DNA of 39,915 nucleotides, taken from Opitutales bacterium (lineage in GTDB: Bacteria > Verrucomicrobiota > Verrucomicrobiia > Opitutales > JAJFLR01). Location: the NCBI GenBank assembly GCA_021772565.1, contig JAJFLR010000002.1:1-39915 (forward strand), read 5' to 3'. Each line of letters begins with the position of its first letter. Position 1 is the first letter of the stretch. This document shows, in pieces, positions 9,008-18,251 of the stretch. The notes below the pieces were generated by a model, which was given only the letters and a program-made list of their open reading frames with translations, did no database searches and had not been told where the DNA came from. A program made the translations under genes and the position numbers.

Positions 9008-9396
9008 AAGTCAGTGGCAAATGCATTATTAAGTCAGCAGCAACTTTTGGAATTGTTGGAATTATACTAGGAGCGTTTGGAGCTCATGCATTGCAAGAAA
9101 CACTTGTAGCTAATGGGAAATTAGAGGTTTGGAAAACAGCAGTTGATTATCAGATGATTCACTCAGTTGGTTTATTATTTTTAGGATGGGTATTACATAG
9201 TTCTGATATTGATTTAAAAAACAATTGGTTGCAGCGATCATTTTGGTGTTGGGTTATTGGAATTTTTTTATTCAGTGGATCACTGTATGGATTATCAGTA
9301 GGCGGGCCAAAAATATTGGGGCCTATAACACCGATTGGAGGAGTTTTGTTTATATTGGGTTGGGCTTGTATTATTCCGGCAACAAAGAAATTTTGA
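9004..9396 (+). CDS. DUF423 family membrane protein
   Basis: This 130-residue hydrophobic protein has about four predicted membrane segments. It carries the DUF423 hallmark 'GIILGAFGAHAL' near the N terminus, followed by 'WKTAVDYQMIHSVGLLFLG', 'GIFLFSGSLYGL' and a terminal 'LGPITPIGGVLFILGWA'. The biochemical function of the family is unknown. The start shown is GTG at 9004, which has no ribosome binding site of its own and overlaps the stop of an 11-codon frame that does. The stop codon lies inside a hairpin-forming sequence (9380-9417). The neighbours are metH and transaldolase, with no evident link. Confidence 0.85.
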   Translation: MKVSGKCIIKSAATFGIVGIILGAFGAHALQETLVANGKLEVWKTAVDYQMIHSVGLLFLGWVLHSSDIDLKNNWLQRSFWCWVIGIFLFSGSLYGLSVGGPKILGPITPIGGVLFILGWACIIPATKKF

Positions 9397-9417
9397 TGAG
9401 AAAAATTTTCTTTGTTG
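9380..9417 (+). terminator. Hairpin spanning the DUF423 stop codon
   Basis: CAACAAAGAAATTTT (9380-9394) and AAAAATTTTCTTTGTTG (9401-9417) form a near-perfect stem of about 15 bp with a one-base bulge around a 6-nt loop. The stop codon TGA (9394-9396) is at the apex. There is no clean U-tract after the stem, so intrinsic termination is only one possibility; it could also protect the mRNA end. Confidence 0.45.
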
Positions 9418-9497
9418 TAATTAGATTGTAAGGATTTAATGTAGGCCATAAGTAGTTTGTCGGGTAGAATTTTTTAAAATCAAAAAAATTAAGAAAT

Positions 9498-10499
9498 ATG
9501 AATGATAAAGGAAATAATGTGTCAGTGCTAGCTGGAAATCAATTAGATCAATTGAAGAATTTTACGGTGGTTGTTGCCGATACCGGAGATTTTGAATCTA
9601 TCAAAGAATATGAGCCACGTGATGCGACGACAAACCCATCACTTATTTATCAGGCGGTTCAAATGGATGAATACGAACATCTCTTAGAGAAAGCTATTGC
9701 CGATAATACAAACTCAGGTAAAATCGGTGATGAACTAATTGATAAAATTATCGATCATTTGCTGATTCTTTTTGGCAAGGAGATATTAAAAATTATACCA
9801 GGTAGAGTCTCAACTGAAGTTGATGCGCGTTTGTCATTTGATACTGATAAAACTATCAAAAAAGCCAAAGAACTAATTGATCTGTATGAGAGGAATGAAA
9901 TATCCAGGGATCGAGTATTAATAAAAGTAGCATCGACATGGGAGGGAATTCAAGCAGCTAAACAGTTAGAGAAGGAAGGTATTCACTGTAATTTAACTTT
10001 GCTTTTTTCGTTACCACAGGCAATATCATGCGCTGAAGCCAATATTACATTAATCTCACCATTTGTCGGTAGAATCTATGATTGGTATAAATCTAAAACC
10101 GGAGACGAGTATGTGGGAGAAAATGATCCTGGTGTTCAATCTGTTGGCAGTATTTATAAATATTATAAAAAATTTGGTTATAAGACTGAAGTAATGGGAG
10201 CAAGCTTTCGCAATACCGGTCAAATAATTGAATTGGCCGGCTGTGATTTATTAACTATCAGCCCAAATTTATTATCAGAATTATCTAAGTCTGACGTTAA
10301 GATTGAGAAAAAATTATATCCCGAATTGGCAGAAAATGATAATTCAATAACTAAAATAAGTCTTGATGAAAAAACTTTTCGCTGGATGCTCAATGAGGAT
10401 GCAATGGGGACAGAAAAATTATCAGAGGGAATACGAAAATTTGCTGCTGATATCGAAAAACTAGAAGATATAATAGAGAATCAGTTATTGGATAAATAG
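9498..10499 (+). CDS. tal: Transaldolase
   Basis: Transaldolase moves a dihydroxyacetone unit between sugar phosphates in the non-oxidative pentose phosphate pathway, in the cytoplasm. The 333-residue length fits the TalB-type enzyme. Visible signatures are '[11 protein letters not shown]'-like [14 protein letters not shown] near residue 40, '[14 protein letters not shown]', the Schiff-base lysine in [16 protein letters not shown] (K143), '[12 protein letters not shown]', '[12 protein letters not shown]' and '[12 protein letters not shown]'. It starts at an ATG 101 bp after the DUF423 gene and stands alone as a transcription unit as far as can be seen. Confidence 0.96.
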   Translation: MNDKGNNVSVLAGNQLDQLKNFTVVVADTGDFESIKEYEPRDATTNPSLIYQAVQMDEYEHLLEKAIADNTNSGKIGDELIDKIIDHLLILFGKEILKIIPGRVSTEVDARLSFDTDKTIKKAKELIDLYERNEISRDRVLIKVASTWEGIQAAKQLEKEGIHCNLTLLFSLPQAISCAEANITLISPFVGRIYDWYKSKTGDEYVGENDPGVQSVGSIYKYYKKFGYKTEVMGASFRNTGQIIELAGCDLLTISPNLLSELSKSDVKIEKKLYPELAENDNSITKISLDEKTFRWMLNEDAMGTEKLSEGIRKFAADIEKLEDIIENQLLDK

Positions 10500-10565
10500 A
10501 TTGGTCTTCAAACTTGTATTAATTCAACCATAATTGATTTTTTGTATTAGAATTTACTAAACGTT

Positions 10566-13424
10566 ATGAATTCATTAAATAAAATTAAGAACACTGTATT
10601 AGCATTTGGATTACTGATATTTCACATAGAACTATATTCAACAGATAATCTGATTCATGATTTTACATTACTGTCTCCAAATGATGAAGGTGGTGTTGTT
10701 GAGGGTGTCGATAATGAGCCATCGACCAAAAGTATTTACACAATTGAGAATGATCCCGGCTTAGCTAATGTTCCCGGTATTAATAAGGAAAAAGTTGCAT
10801 CAAGTGTAGGCAAAGTAGAATTTACTGGAGTGAGCCCCGTTTGGTATGAAGTTTTCCCTACACCAATTAATTTTAATAATTTTGATAAAATAGGTTTTTT
10901 TATTAGAGTTGCTACTGATACTGGGCAAGTACCAGTCATTATAAAATCTGGTATTGGAGCAGGGAAACAATCATTAGTAACAATTAATACAACTCATATT
11001 CAAGGAGATACAGCTCTTAGAACAGACTGGAGGTGGATTGAAATTCCAATCACTGATTTTGTTGGCAATGCAGATTTGAGTATTATCAATACTATACAGG
11101 TAGCCAGAGTAAGTAATAGTAGCGGTACATTTTTCACAACAACCTGGAATACTAATTTTTGGATTGATGATTTAATATTGTTGGCGCCTGCATCACAATT
11201 TAATGTTACATTATCAACGCCTGTTGGTTCTAGTTTTATTGTACCTAATGGGACAGCTACAATAAATGTAAAGGCTTCAGTAACTCAAGGAGGTAATGTA
11301 TCTGTGGGTCAAAATATTGATTTTACGATAAAAACAGGAACAGGGCAATTTACCGGAAATACAACTGTAACTACTGATGCTAGTGGAGAAGCAATTGTTA
11401 CTTATCAATCAAGTAAAGCAAATGAAATTGTAGAAGTAGTGGCTACTGTTAATGGTACGCAAAATTCTGGGGCTATATTATTACAGCAGGGAATTATAGA
11501 AAATTTTGAAAATGGTGTTTTATTTAATGGAATAATATCATTTTTCGGTGAAGATGTGGAAGGAACTAAAACCGCGACAGAACGTTTAGTTGATGATATA
11601 CTAACAGCTAATAATAAGATTGCTCTTTTACAAACTGACGCAGATGGATTTGCCGATTCAACTAACAGTCGGGTTATTGGAATATCTAAAAAGTTTTCTC
11701 AACCAATATCTATAAACACAAGTCTGGTTAACGAAGTTAGATATTCTGTTAGAAGTGATAATTTAGATGGTATTCGAACAGTAGCGATTGAACTAGTAAT
11801 AGGAGATGGCGGTGATGATGGAGATGCGAATAACGGTAATGAAACTGGAAGTACATGGATACAAAAATCGGGCCAACAATTATCCTTAATTAATTTAAAT
11901 GGAAAGGAATTTATTGAAAATGCTGTATCATTATTGAATGGATTTGTAGTTTCTAACAGACCTACAGATACGAATACAACAGACAATCAACTTCCAGTAG
12001 CAAATTTTGATTTATCTAATATTAATGGATTTAATATACTGATGATACGGAACTCTGGATCTAGTGGTGAGAGAACATTGTTTGTTGATAATATTATTTT
12101 GGCAAAGTCTCCAGTAACGATTACTACCAACCCCAGTATCATAGTTCCTAATGGACAATCGACTACTGTAGTAAATGCTAATTTGGCTCCTTTTGGCAAT
12201 GCATTAGCTGGGAAGGATGTCATCTTCGAAATTCTAACAGGTGGTGGATTATTTACCCCTGAAAATTCCACACAGACGACAGTAACTAGCGATGCAAGCG
12301 GAAATGTATCTGCAACTTATCAAGCTGGGACTGAACCAGGTGTTGTTGTGATAAAAATTTCAAATACAGAATTTGCACTACAGTCATTAGCATTTATCTA
12401 TCAAGGAGTAATTGAAAATTTTGAAAGCCGTTTGGGGGGAGCGATAGATCTAGCAGGATTTGGTAATGATTTAGGAAGTGGAACCATCAATAGTGATCAA
12501 TCTAGAAGTGGAAATAGTTCATTTCAACTTCAGTTAGATGCAGATGGATTTGAAGCGACTGCATTAAGAGCGATAGGTGTGAGTAAGACCTTTGATTCTG
12601 TAATTGATTTGAGTAATTTTACAGATGTTCAATACTGGGTAAAATCCGATCTAAAAAGTAGCGATGTAACTGAAAAACCTAATGTTATAGATCAGGAAGC
12701 TGTGGTAGTTGCAATTGAGTTAATTGAAGGTGCTGGAGGTGTAAATAATGGAAGTGGCAGTACCTGGAGGCAATTAGCTCTGCGACAGATTGAAAAACAC
12801 TTGACCGGACTGGATAGCAGTAAATTTAATCAAATAAAAATTCCATTTAGTGAATTTTTCAAAGTGCAAGGGGATACTACTGCTACGAGTCTTAACAGTA
12901 CACTATTGTCAAATATTTCTGGAATAAATATTATCGTTAGTAATAATTTAGTTGGGACACCTCAATTCAGTGTTTATATTGATGATATATCGTTTGGTAT
13001 TGGTGGGGGCGATCCATCAAGCCAAATTTCATTTGCTCAATGGAGACTGGAGAATTTTATTCCACAGAGAGTAAATAATGATGCGTTTAGTGGTAGAAAT
13101 TCTGATCCAGATAGTGACTTAATAAGTAACGAAGAAGAATATATATTTGGATCAAAGCCGGACACTCCAGATAGTCCGCCAATTTTATTTAACCGAATTC
13201 TAAATAATAAGTATGAATTATTGTTTAATACGAATGTGCGCGCAGGAGATATTAACAATTTTATTTTAGAGGGAACATTAGACTTTTCAATTTGGACCCC
13301 AGCAGGAATAACACCGTCTTTGGTTTCTGAAAATGATAAATTGAGAAGCTATAAAATTGAAGTTGATGCAGGAAATGACTCTAGTCAGCAAAAGTTTACA
13401 CGATTAAAGTTTAATTTGAATTAG
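10566..13424 (+). CDS. Large modular secreted protein with Ig-like and carbohydrate-binding-like repeats
   Basis: This 952-residue protein has a hydrophobic N-terminal stretch of about 15 residues that probably acts as a signal peptide. A first beta-rich module (about 25-215) ends 'FWIDDLILLAP'. Then an Ig-like module with the invasin/Big-type pattern ('VTTDASGEAIVTYQSS') alternates with a module starting IENFE, and the pair repeats once ('VTSDASGNVSATYQAG', then VIENFE). The IENFE modules share 'DADGF', 'GVSKTF'-type, 'VAIELIEG', 'GSTW' and a terminal 'FVDNIILA/YIDDISFG'. This resembles galactose-binding-like carbohydrate-binding modules. The C terminus has a calcium-loop-like DPDSDLISNEEEYIFGSKP module frequent in Verrucomicrobiota surface proteins. 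No catalytic domain is recognised; binding to polysaccharide or adhesion is an inference. Its last 14 bp overlap the convergent hemH. Confidence 0.6.
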   Translation: MNSLNKIKNTVLAFGLLIFHIELYSTDNLIHDFTLLSPNDEGGVVEGVDNEPSTKSIYTIENDPGLANVPGINKEKVASSVGKVEFTGVSPVWYEVFPTPINFNNFDKIGFFIRVATDTGQVPVIIKSGIGAGKQSLVTINTTHIQGDTALRTDWRWIEIPITDFVGNADLSIINTIQVARVSNSSGTFFTTTWNTNFWIDDLILLAPASQFNVTLSTPVGSSFIVPNGTATINVKASVTQGGNVSVGQNIDFTIKTGTGQFTGNTTVTTDASGEAIVTYQSSKANEIVEVVATVNGTQNSGAILLQQGIIENFENGVLFNGIISFFGEDVEGTKTATERLVDDILTANNKIALLQTDADGFADSTNSRVIGISKKFSQPISINTSLVNEVRYSVRSDNLDGIRTVAIELVIGDGGDDGDANNGNETGSTWIQKSGQQLSLINLNGKEFIENAVSLLNGFVVSNRPTDTNTTDNQLPVANFDLSNINGFNILMIRNSGSSGERTLFVDNIILAKSPVTITTNPSIIVPNGQSTTVVNANLAPFGNALAGKDVIFEILTGGGLFTPENSTQTTVTSDASGNVSATYQAGTEPGVVVIKISNTEFALQSLAFIYQGVIENFESRLGGAIDLAGFGNDLGSGTINSDQSRSGNSSFQLQLDADGFEATALRAIGVSKTFDSVIDLSNFTDVQYWVKSDLKSSDVTEKPNVIDQEAVVVAIELIEGAGGVNNGSGSTWRQLALRQIEKHLTGLDSSKFNQIKIPFSEFFKVQGDTTATSLNSTLLSNISGINIIVSNNLVGTPQFSVYIDDISFGIGGGDPSSQISFAQWRLENFIPQRVNNDAFSGRNSDPDSDLISNEEEYIFGSKPDTPDSPPILFNRILNNKYELLFNTNVRAGDINNFILEGTLDFSIWTPAGITPSLVSENDKLRSYKIEVDAGNDSSQQKFTRLKFNLN

Positions 13425-14439
13425 AGTTTTTAAAATTTTCTATTTGGTTGGATAAATAGTTTATCCAGGAAGGATGATCATTTAGGCATGGAATAAGTTG
13501 ATAATTTTGTCCACCGGCTGATTCGAATATCTCTTTTCCCTCCATGCCTAGTTCTTCAAGAGTTTCAAGGCAGTCAGAAACAAATGCCGGACTGATAATT
13601 AATAATTTTTTAGTTCCTTCTTCTGCAAAACGTTTAAGCTCAAAATCTGTATACGGTTTGAGCCATGGATCTCTTCCGAGTCGAGATTGAAAACTAATGG
13701 CATATTTATCTTTTGGTATATTTGCTTTTGTAACAAAATATTTTACTGTTTGAAAACATTGATGCCTATAGCATGTAGCATGTGCGGGATTAGAAACTTC
13801 GCAACAATTCTCACAAGTTAGACAATGGGAATGTGAAGGATCAGATTTTCTTAGATGTCGCTCAGGAATTCCGTGAAATGAAAAAAGTAATAGATCAAAT
13901 TCATTTTTCAAAAAAGGCTCTGAACGTTTGATAAGTGCATCGATATATTCTGGGTGGTTATAAAAAGGAGGTAAGAATTTTGTCGAAATATTATTTGTTA
14001 ATCTCTTTAGCTCATCATTAACTTTTACTTCAACTGTTTCATAACTGGACATTGCATAATGAGGGTAGAGTGGTATGATGAATAGTTCATTGATGCCATC
14101 ACTCTCAATATCTATTAAAGTTTCAGAGATACTGGGTGACCCATAACGCATTGACAGGTAAATTGGAATATCTGTTTTTTCTTTGAGCAAATGCTGTTGT
14201 TTTTTACTCATTAAAATTAATGGAGAGCCCTCCTTTTCCCAGATTCTAGAGTATGCGTCTGCTGTATTTTTGGGTCGGAATGGCAGAATAAATAAATTTA
14301 AGACTAAAGATCTCATTATGGCTGATGTATCTATAACTCTAGGATCAGATAAAAATTCTTTTAAATACTTACGGACGTCACTTACTTTTGTTGAGTTGGG
14401 TGATCCGAGATTTATTAGTAATACGCCTTTTTTTGACAT
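13411..14439 (-). CDS. hemH: Ferrochelatase
   Basis: Ferrochelatase inserts ferrous iron into protoporphyrin IX, the last step of haem synthesis. The 342 residues begin GVLLINLGSPNS and contain 'FIIPLYPHYAMSSYE', 'LLFSFHGIPERHLRK' with the active-site histidine, 'YAISFQSRLGRDPWL', and 'ISPAFVSDCLETLEELG' with the second conserved acidic/aromatic region. An unusual internal segment (HCLTCENCC ... CYRHQC) supplies six cysteines right after the HGIPERH motif. Some bacterial ferrochelatases carry a [2Fe-2S] cluster on internal cysteines, and this is a candidate. It is the last gene of the minus-strand operon, 7 bp after hemG, and overlaps the convergent secreted-protein gene by 14 bp. Confidence 0.95.
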   Translation of the reverse strand: MSKKGVLLINLGSPNSTKVSDVRKYLKEFLSDPRVIDTSAIMRSLVLNLFILPFRPKNTADAYSRIWEKEGSPLILMSKKQQHLLKEKTDIPIYLSMRYGSPSISETLIDIESDGINELFIIPLYPHYAMSSYETVEVKVNDELKRLTNNISTKFLPPFYNHPEYIDALIKRSEPFLKNEFDLLLFSFHGIPERHLRKSDPSHSHCLTCENCCEVSNPAHATCYRHQCFQTVKYFVTKANIPKDKYAISFQSRLGRDPWLKPYTDFELKRFAEEGTKKLLIISPAFVSDCLETLEELGMEGKEIFESAGGQNYQLIPCLNDHPSWINYLSNQIENFKNSNSN

Positions 14440-14446
14440 CTGATAA

Positions 14447-15802
14447 TTAGTTGAAACTTGTAATAATTTTTTCTGCCGAATTGATACCTGATTGAATGCA
14501 ATTACTAACTGATACTCCGTTTAAGTAATTTCCAGAAAAAAATATTCCAGACAAATTTTTTTCTATATTATTAATTTCTTTTAATATTTCTCCATAGCCA
14601 AAATTGTACTGTGGAATAGCATTGGGCCAATTAATAATTTCAGTTATTAAGGGTGTACCTTTTACTCCTAATAATATTTTTAGATCCTTAAGGACTAGTT
14701 CTTCAAGTTGAGTATTAGATTTTTTATATATTTCAGGATTATTTGTTCCTCCAATAAATGTAGTAATTAAAATATTATTATCGGGGACTCTTCCAGTAAA
14801 TAATGATGAAGAAAATATCGATCCTAGAGTTGAACAATTCTCATTTGATGGGATAAGCATGCCAAAACCATCTAGTGGGTGAGTAATTTGTTCTCGCCTG
14901 AATCCTAAAGCAACTACAGTAATTGGTGCATAATCGATTTCATCTAAAATTTTAAACTGCTTATCTAGATTTTTGTTAGTTGGTAAACTATTAATCTTAT
15001 GTGCGGGTAATGCAAAAATGATTGAGTCAAAGTTTTCCTGAAAAGTTTTATTTTGAGATTTATAAATTAATTTCCACTCGGTTGATGAATCTATATTCTC
15101 AATTTCTATGTTGGTTTTTATATTGTCATCTAGTAGATTTGATAGTGCGTTTGGGAGCTCCTGCATACCATTGATAAATGAATATTGATTTTTTTTTGGA
15201 TGTTTTCCTTTAGATTTTCTCTCTTTATAAAATTTTTTCATGCCTATTAGTATAGATCCATATTTTTGCTCAAAATCCCATAATTTTGGATAAGCATATT
15301 TTACAGATAACTTATTGGGATCTCCTGCATAAATCCCTTTCACCACTGGATCTATTATGTTATCAACCATCTCAGCGGAGATTCTGCGTTCAATAAAATC
15401 TGCGACTGTGGCATCAGAAGATTTAGTTTTAGTAATTAGTGGTTCAATGAGAAGATGAAATTTGCTTTTTAATGATAATAAAGGTGTATTGAATAATTCC
15501 GAAAATGAGAGTGGAACCGAATGTAATTGCTTATTTTTGACGATGAACCGCTTTTTTGATTTATCTAATGGTTTGATAAGTCTGTTTTCTAAATTTATAT
15601 CATTTATCAATTTATTTGAGGTTGAGTCCAATAACATGGAATTTGGTCCTAGTTCTATTAAAAAATCATTGATATATTTTGATTTTATTGAGCCACCACA
15701 ACTAGATGTTGATTCGAAAACAGTAACGTCTATGTTGTTTTTTTTTAAATGATATGCTGCCGCAAGACCAGAAATACCACCTCCTAAGACTGCAACTTTC
15801 AT
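14447..15802 (-). CDS. hemG: Protoporphyrinogen oxidase, HemY-type flavoprotein
   Basis: This FAD enzyme oxidises protoporphyrinogen IX to protoporphyrin IX using oxygen. The N terminus shows the dinucleotide-binding motif VLGGGISGLAAAYHLKK followed by 'VTVFES' and 'GGSIKS'. Later family features are 'ELGPNSMLLD', 'VDNIIDPVVKGIYAGDP', 'FINGMQELPNAL', 'IIFALPAH' and a C-terminal FAD contact 'GIFFSGNYLNGVSVSNCI'. The length (451) is typical of the HemY type rather than the short HemG of enterobacteria. The stop/start of this gene and hemE abut exactly (15802/15803), showing tight operon packing. It requires oxygen, consistent with the oxygen-dependent HemF at the head of the operon. Confidence 0.93.
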   Translation of the reverse strand: MKVAVLGGGISGLAAAYHLKKNNIDVTVFESTSSCGGSIKSKYINDFLIELGPNSMLLDSTSNKLINDINLENRLIKPLDKSKKRFIVKNKQLHSVPLSFSELFNTPLLSLKSKFHLLIEPLITKTKSSDATVADFIERRISAEMVDNIIDPVVKGIYAGDPNKLSVKYAYPKLWDFEQKYGSILIGMKKFYKERKSKGKHPKKNQYSFINGMQELPNALSNLLDDNIKTNIEIENIDSSTEWKLIYKSQNKTFQENFDSIIFALPAHKINSLPTNKNLDKQFKILDEIDYAPITVVALGFRREQITHPLDGFGMLIPSNENCSTLGSIFSSSLFTGRVPDNNILITTFIGGTNNPEIYKKSNTQLEELVLKDLKILLGVKGTPLITEIINWPNAIPQYNFGYGEILKEINNIEKNLSGIFFSGNYLNGVSVSNCIQSGINSAEKIITSFN

Positions 15803-16837
15803 CTATATTTCAATTTTATATTGACGAACTGACTCAACCAACATTTCTACATTTTCTATTTTAGAATTTGGCAATATTCCGTGGCCTAAATTTATCACGT
15901 GACCATGGCAATTGTTCATGGATTTTAAAAAATTTAATGTTTCATTTTCGACAATTTTGGGGTTAGTTAGGAGTATATTGGGATCAAGATTTCCCTGAAC
16001 TGAAATACGGGTTGGAATATTATTATAAACTTCTGGTAAACAAACAGTCCAGTCTAAGCTTAAACATTGAGCACCAGTTTTTAAAAGTGATTTTAAATGA
16101 GATACCATATTTTTTGTATATAAAATAACAGGAAAATTTTCTGGCAATTGAGCAATGATTTTTTGAATCCATTGAAGTGACATATCCCAGTAGTGATCTG
16201 CAGGACATGTGACTCCCCAAGTATCAAATATTTGAATGGCATCAACACCACTTTCAATTTGATATTTAAAGTAAGTGACTAGAGAGCTGCATAATTTATC
16301 CATTATATTATCAAATAGTTTATAATCTTGATAATAGAGAGATTTTAATAATTCAAATGACTTAGAACTTTGTCCTTCGACCATATAAGTTGCTAGTGTC
16401 CAAGGTGAACCACCAAATCCCAAAACTGCCTTTTCTTCACCGACACTATTTTTGACTAATTTTATTGTTTCAAATACATAACTTAATTTTTCTTTTAAAT
16501 TCGATGTATCAAGATCAGAAATTTTTTTTTGAGAATCGACTTTAAATTCCATTTTAATTCCACCACCATCAGCAAATGAATACGATTGGCCTAACGCTTC
16601 CGGGATGACTAGTATATCACTAAAAATGATTGCAGCATCTAAATTAAAACGATCCAACGGTTGAAGTGTAATTTCTGTAGCAAGTTCAGGTGATTTAACT
16701 AGTTTTAAAAAAGAATTCGATTTTCTTAGTTTTTGATATTCTGGTAGATACCTACCAGCTTGTCGCATAATCCAAATTGGTTTACGGTCAATTGGCTGTG
16801 AATTTAGTGCTGCAATGATTCTTTTCTTACTTGTCAT
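15803..16837 (-). CDS. hemE: Uroporphyrinogen decarboxylase
   Basis: HemE removes the four acetate carboxyls of uroporphyrinogen III to give coproporphyrinogen III. The signature RKPIWIMRQAGRYLPEYQ is near the N terminus, followed by 'AAIIFSDILVIPEALG' with the substrate-contacting aspartate, 'GFGGSPWTLATYMVEG', 'AIQIFDTWG' and a C-terminal 'VINLGHGILPN'. The length of 344 is normal. Its start codon lies inside the 3' end of hemF (11-bp overlap), and its stop abuts the hemG start, so translation is probably coupled along hemF-hemE-hemG-hemH. Confidence 0.96.
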   Translation of the reverse strand: MTSKKRIIAALNSQPIDRKPIWIMRQAGRYLPEYQKLRKSNSFLKLVKSPELATEITLQPLDRFNLDAAIIFSDILVIPEALGQSYSFADGGGIKMEFKVDSQKKISDLDTSNLKEKLSYVFETIKLVKNSVGEEKAVLGFGGSPWTLATYMVEGQSSKSFELLKSLYYQDYKLFDNIMDKLCSSLVTYFKYQIESGVDAIQIFDTWGVTCPADHYWDMSLQWIQKIIAQLPENFPVILYTKNMVSHLKSLLKTGAQCLSLDWTVCLPEVYNNIPTRISVQGNLDPNILLTNPKIVENETLNFLKSMNNCHGHVINLGHGILPNSKIENVEMLVESVRQYKIEI

Positions 16838-17741
16838 TTTCGTTTAGCCAATCTCTTGGTTTTAAATAATAATTATATAGATCGTATTCTTTACTGCCGG
16901 GATTTGGTGAGAAATTATATTTCCAGTGAACTATTGGTGGAAGTGACATAAGTATAGACTCTGTTCGACCATTAGTTTGTAAGCCAAATAATGTACCACG
17001 GTCATAAATTAAATTAAATTCTACATACCTTGATCTGCGATAATTTTGAAAACTTCGTTCATTTTCATCATATTTATAATTTTTTCTTCTTTCCACAATA
17101 GGCAAATATCCACTTAAAAAATGGTTGCCGATACTTTTTGTAAGTTCAAAACATTGATCAAAATTAGGTTGATTTAAATCATCAAAAAATAATCCGCCAA
17201 TACCTCGTTGTTCTTTTCTGTGTGGGAGATAAAAATAATTATCACAATTTGATTTAAAATCGTAATAAATATTAGTACCAAACTGTTTGCATGCTTGATA
17301 TGCATTTTTATGCCAGTGTATTGCGTCTTCCTTGAAGCCGTAATAAGGTGTCAGATCAAAGCCACCACCAAACCACCATATTGGGTTGAAATGTTTTTTA
17401 TGAGCAATAAAAAAACGAATATTAAAATGACATGTTGGAACAAATGGATTTCTGGGATGAATGACTAACGATACTCCCATTGCTCTAAACTCTCTACCTT
17501 TCAGGTCTTTTCTAATTGATGTTGAAGATTCAGGTAATTCCAAGCCACTGACATCCGACAAATTCACACAACCTTTTTCTATTATATTCCCATTTTCAAA
17601 CACATTGGAATTTCCACCACCGCCTTCTGATCGATTCCATAAGTCCTTTGTCAATTTAACATCGATATCTAAATTAATAAAATTATTCGTTAATTCTTCA
17701 TGCAAATCAGTGAAATATTTTTTGACAGTTTTAGAGTCCAT
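16827..17741 (-). CDS. hemF: Oxygen-dependent coproporphyrinogen III oxidase
   Basis: HemF converts coproporphyrinogen III to protoporphyrinogen IX with molecular oxygen. Signatures are 'VSLVIHPRNPFVPTCHFNIR', 'WWFGGGFDLTPYYGF', 'HRKEQRGIGGLFFDDLN' and 'RYVEFNLIYDRGTLFGLQT', in the usual order over 304 residues. It is the first gene of the minus-strand haem operon. The 54-bp spacer to the divergent exbD gene must hold promoters for both; on the minus strand a TTGCAT and a TATCTA hexamer are 17 nt apart, a weak candidate. Use of HemF and HemY-type HemG indicates an organism that meets oxygen. No oxygen-independent hemN is in the window. Confidence 0.96.
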   Translation of the reverse strand: MDSKTVKKYFTDLHEELTNNFINLDIDVKLTKDLWNRSEGGGGNSNVFENGNIIEKGCVNLSDVSGLELPESSTSIRKDLKGREFRAMGVSLVIHPRNPFVPTCHFNIRFFIAHKKHFNPIWWFGGGFDLTPYYGFKEDAIHWHKNAYQACKQFGTNIYYDFKSNCDNYFYLPHRKEQRGIGGLFFDDLNQPNFDQCFELTKSIGNHFLSGYLPIVERRKNYKYDENERSFQNYRRSRYVEFNLIYDRGTLFGLQTNGRTESILMSLPPIVHWKYNFSPNPGSKEYDLYNYYLKPRDWLNENDK

Positions 17742-17795
17742 AAATATTAATTTAATTATTTATAATAGATAAATATCTAATCCTTTTTATGCAAT

Positions 17796-18242
17796 ATGCG
17801 AAAATTTAGGCAAAAATCTTACCCAAAAGTATCAATTCCATTAACACCAATGATTGATATTGTATTTTTAATGTTAATTTATTTTTTGGTATCGGCATCA
17901 TTAAATAAACAGGAAGCAGATATAGTATTTCAACTACCTGGGCTATTAGAACAATCTGAAACTCTTGATATACCTGATGATTTAATAATTAATATTACTT
18001 CAGAAGGAAATATAGTAGTAAATGATTTTACATACGACACTATCAAAAACACAAGGTATTCAAAATTAACTCAGATGTTAATTCGACATAAACAATCTTG
18101 TGATGCTAATAAAACAATGACAGGTGTAACAATCGACCCTGCTAGTAATGTAACACACCAAACAATTATTAAAGTAATGGATTGTTGCTCCATTTCTGAG
18201 GTATCTAATGTAAATTTTGCTCTAAAAGATGATACTAACTGA
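17796..18242 (+). CDS. ExbD/TolR-type energy-transducing protein
   Basis: This 148-residue protein has the ExbD/TolR layout: a short basic N terminus, then a single membrane segment beginning 'PLTPMIDIVFLMLIYFLV', with the conserved aspartate that responds to proton-motive force, and a periplasmic domain of about 110 residues. ExbD works with ExbB (or TolR with TolQ) to power outer-membrane transporters or cell-envelope constriction. No exbB/tolQ or tonB partner is within the window, so it is an orphan here. It is divergent from hemF, which might suggest a link with haem or iron uptake, but this is speculation. The periplasmic part has several cysteines ('SCDANK', 'DCCSI') that are unusual for the family. 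Confidence 0.85.
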   Translation: MRKFRQKSYPKVSIPLTPMIDIVFLMLIYFLVSASLNKQEADIVFQLPGLLEQSETLDIPDDLIINITSEGNIVVNDFTYDTIKNTRYSKLTQMLIRHKQSCDANKTMTGVTIDPASNVTHQTIIKVMDCCSISEVSNVNFALKDDTN

Positions 18243-18251
18243 CGTATTATA

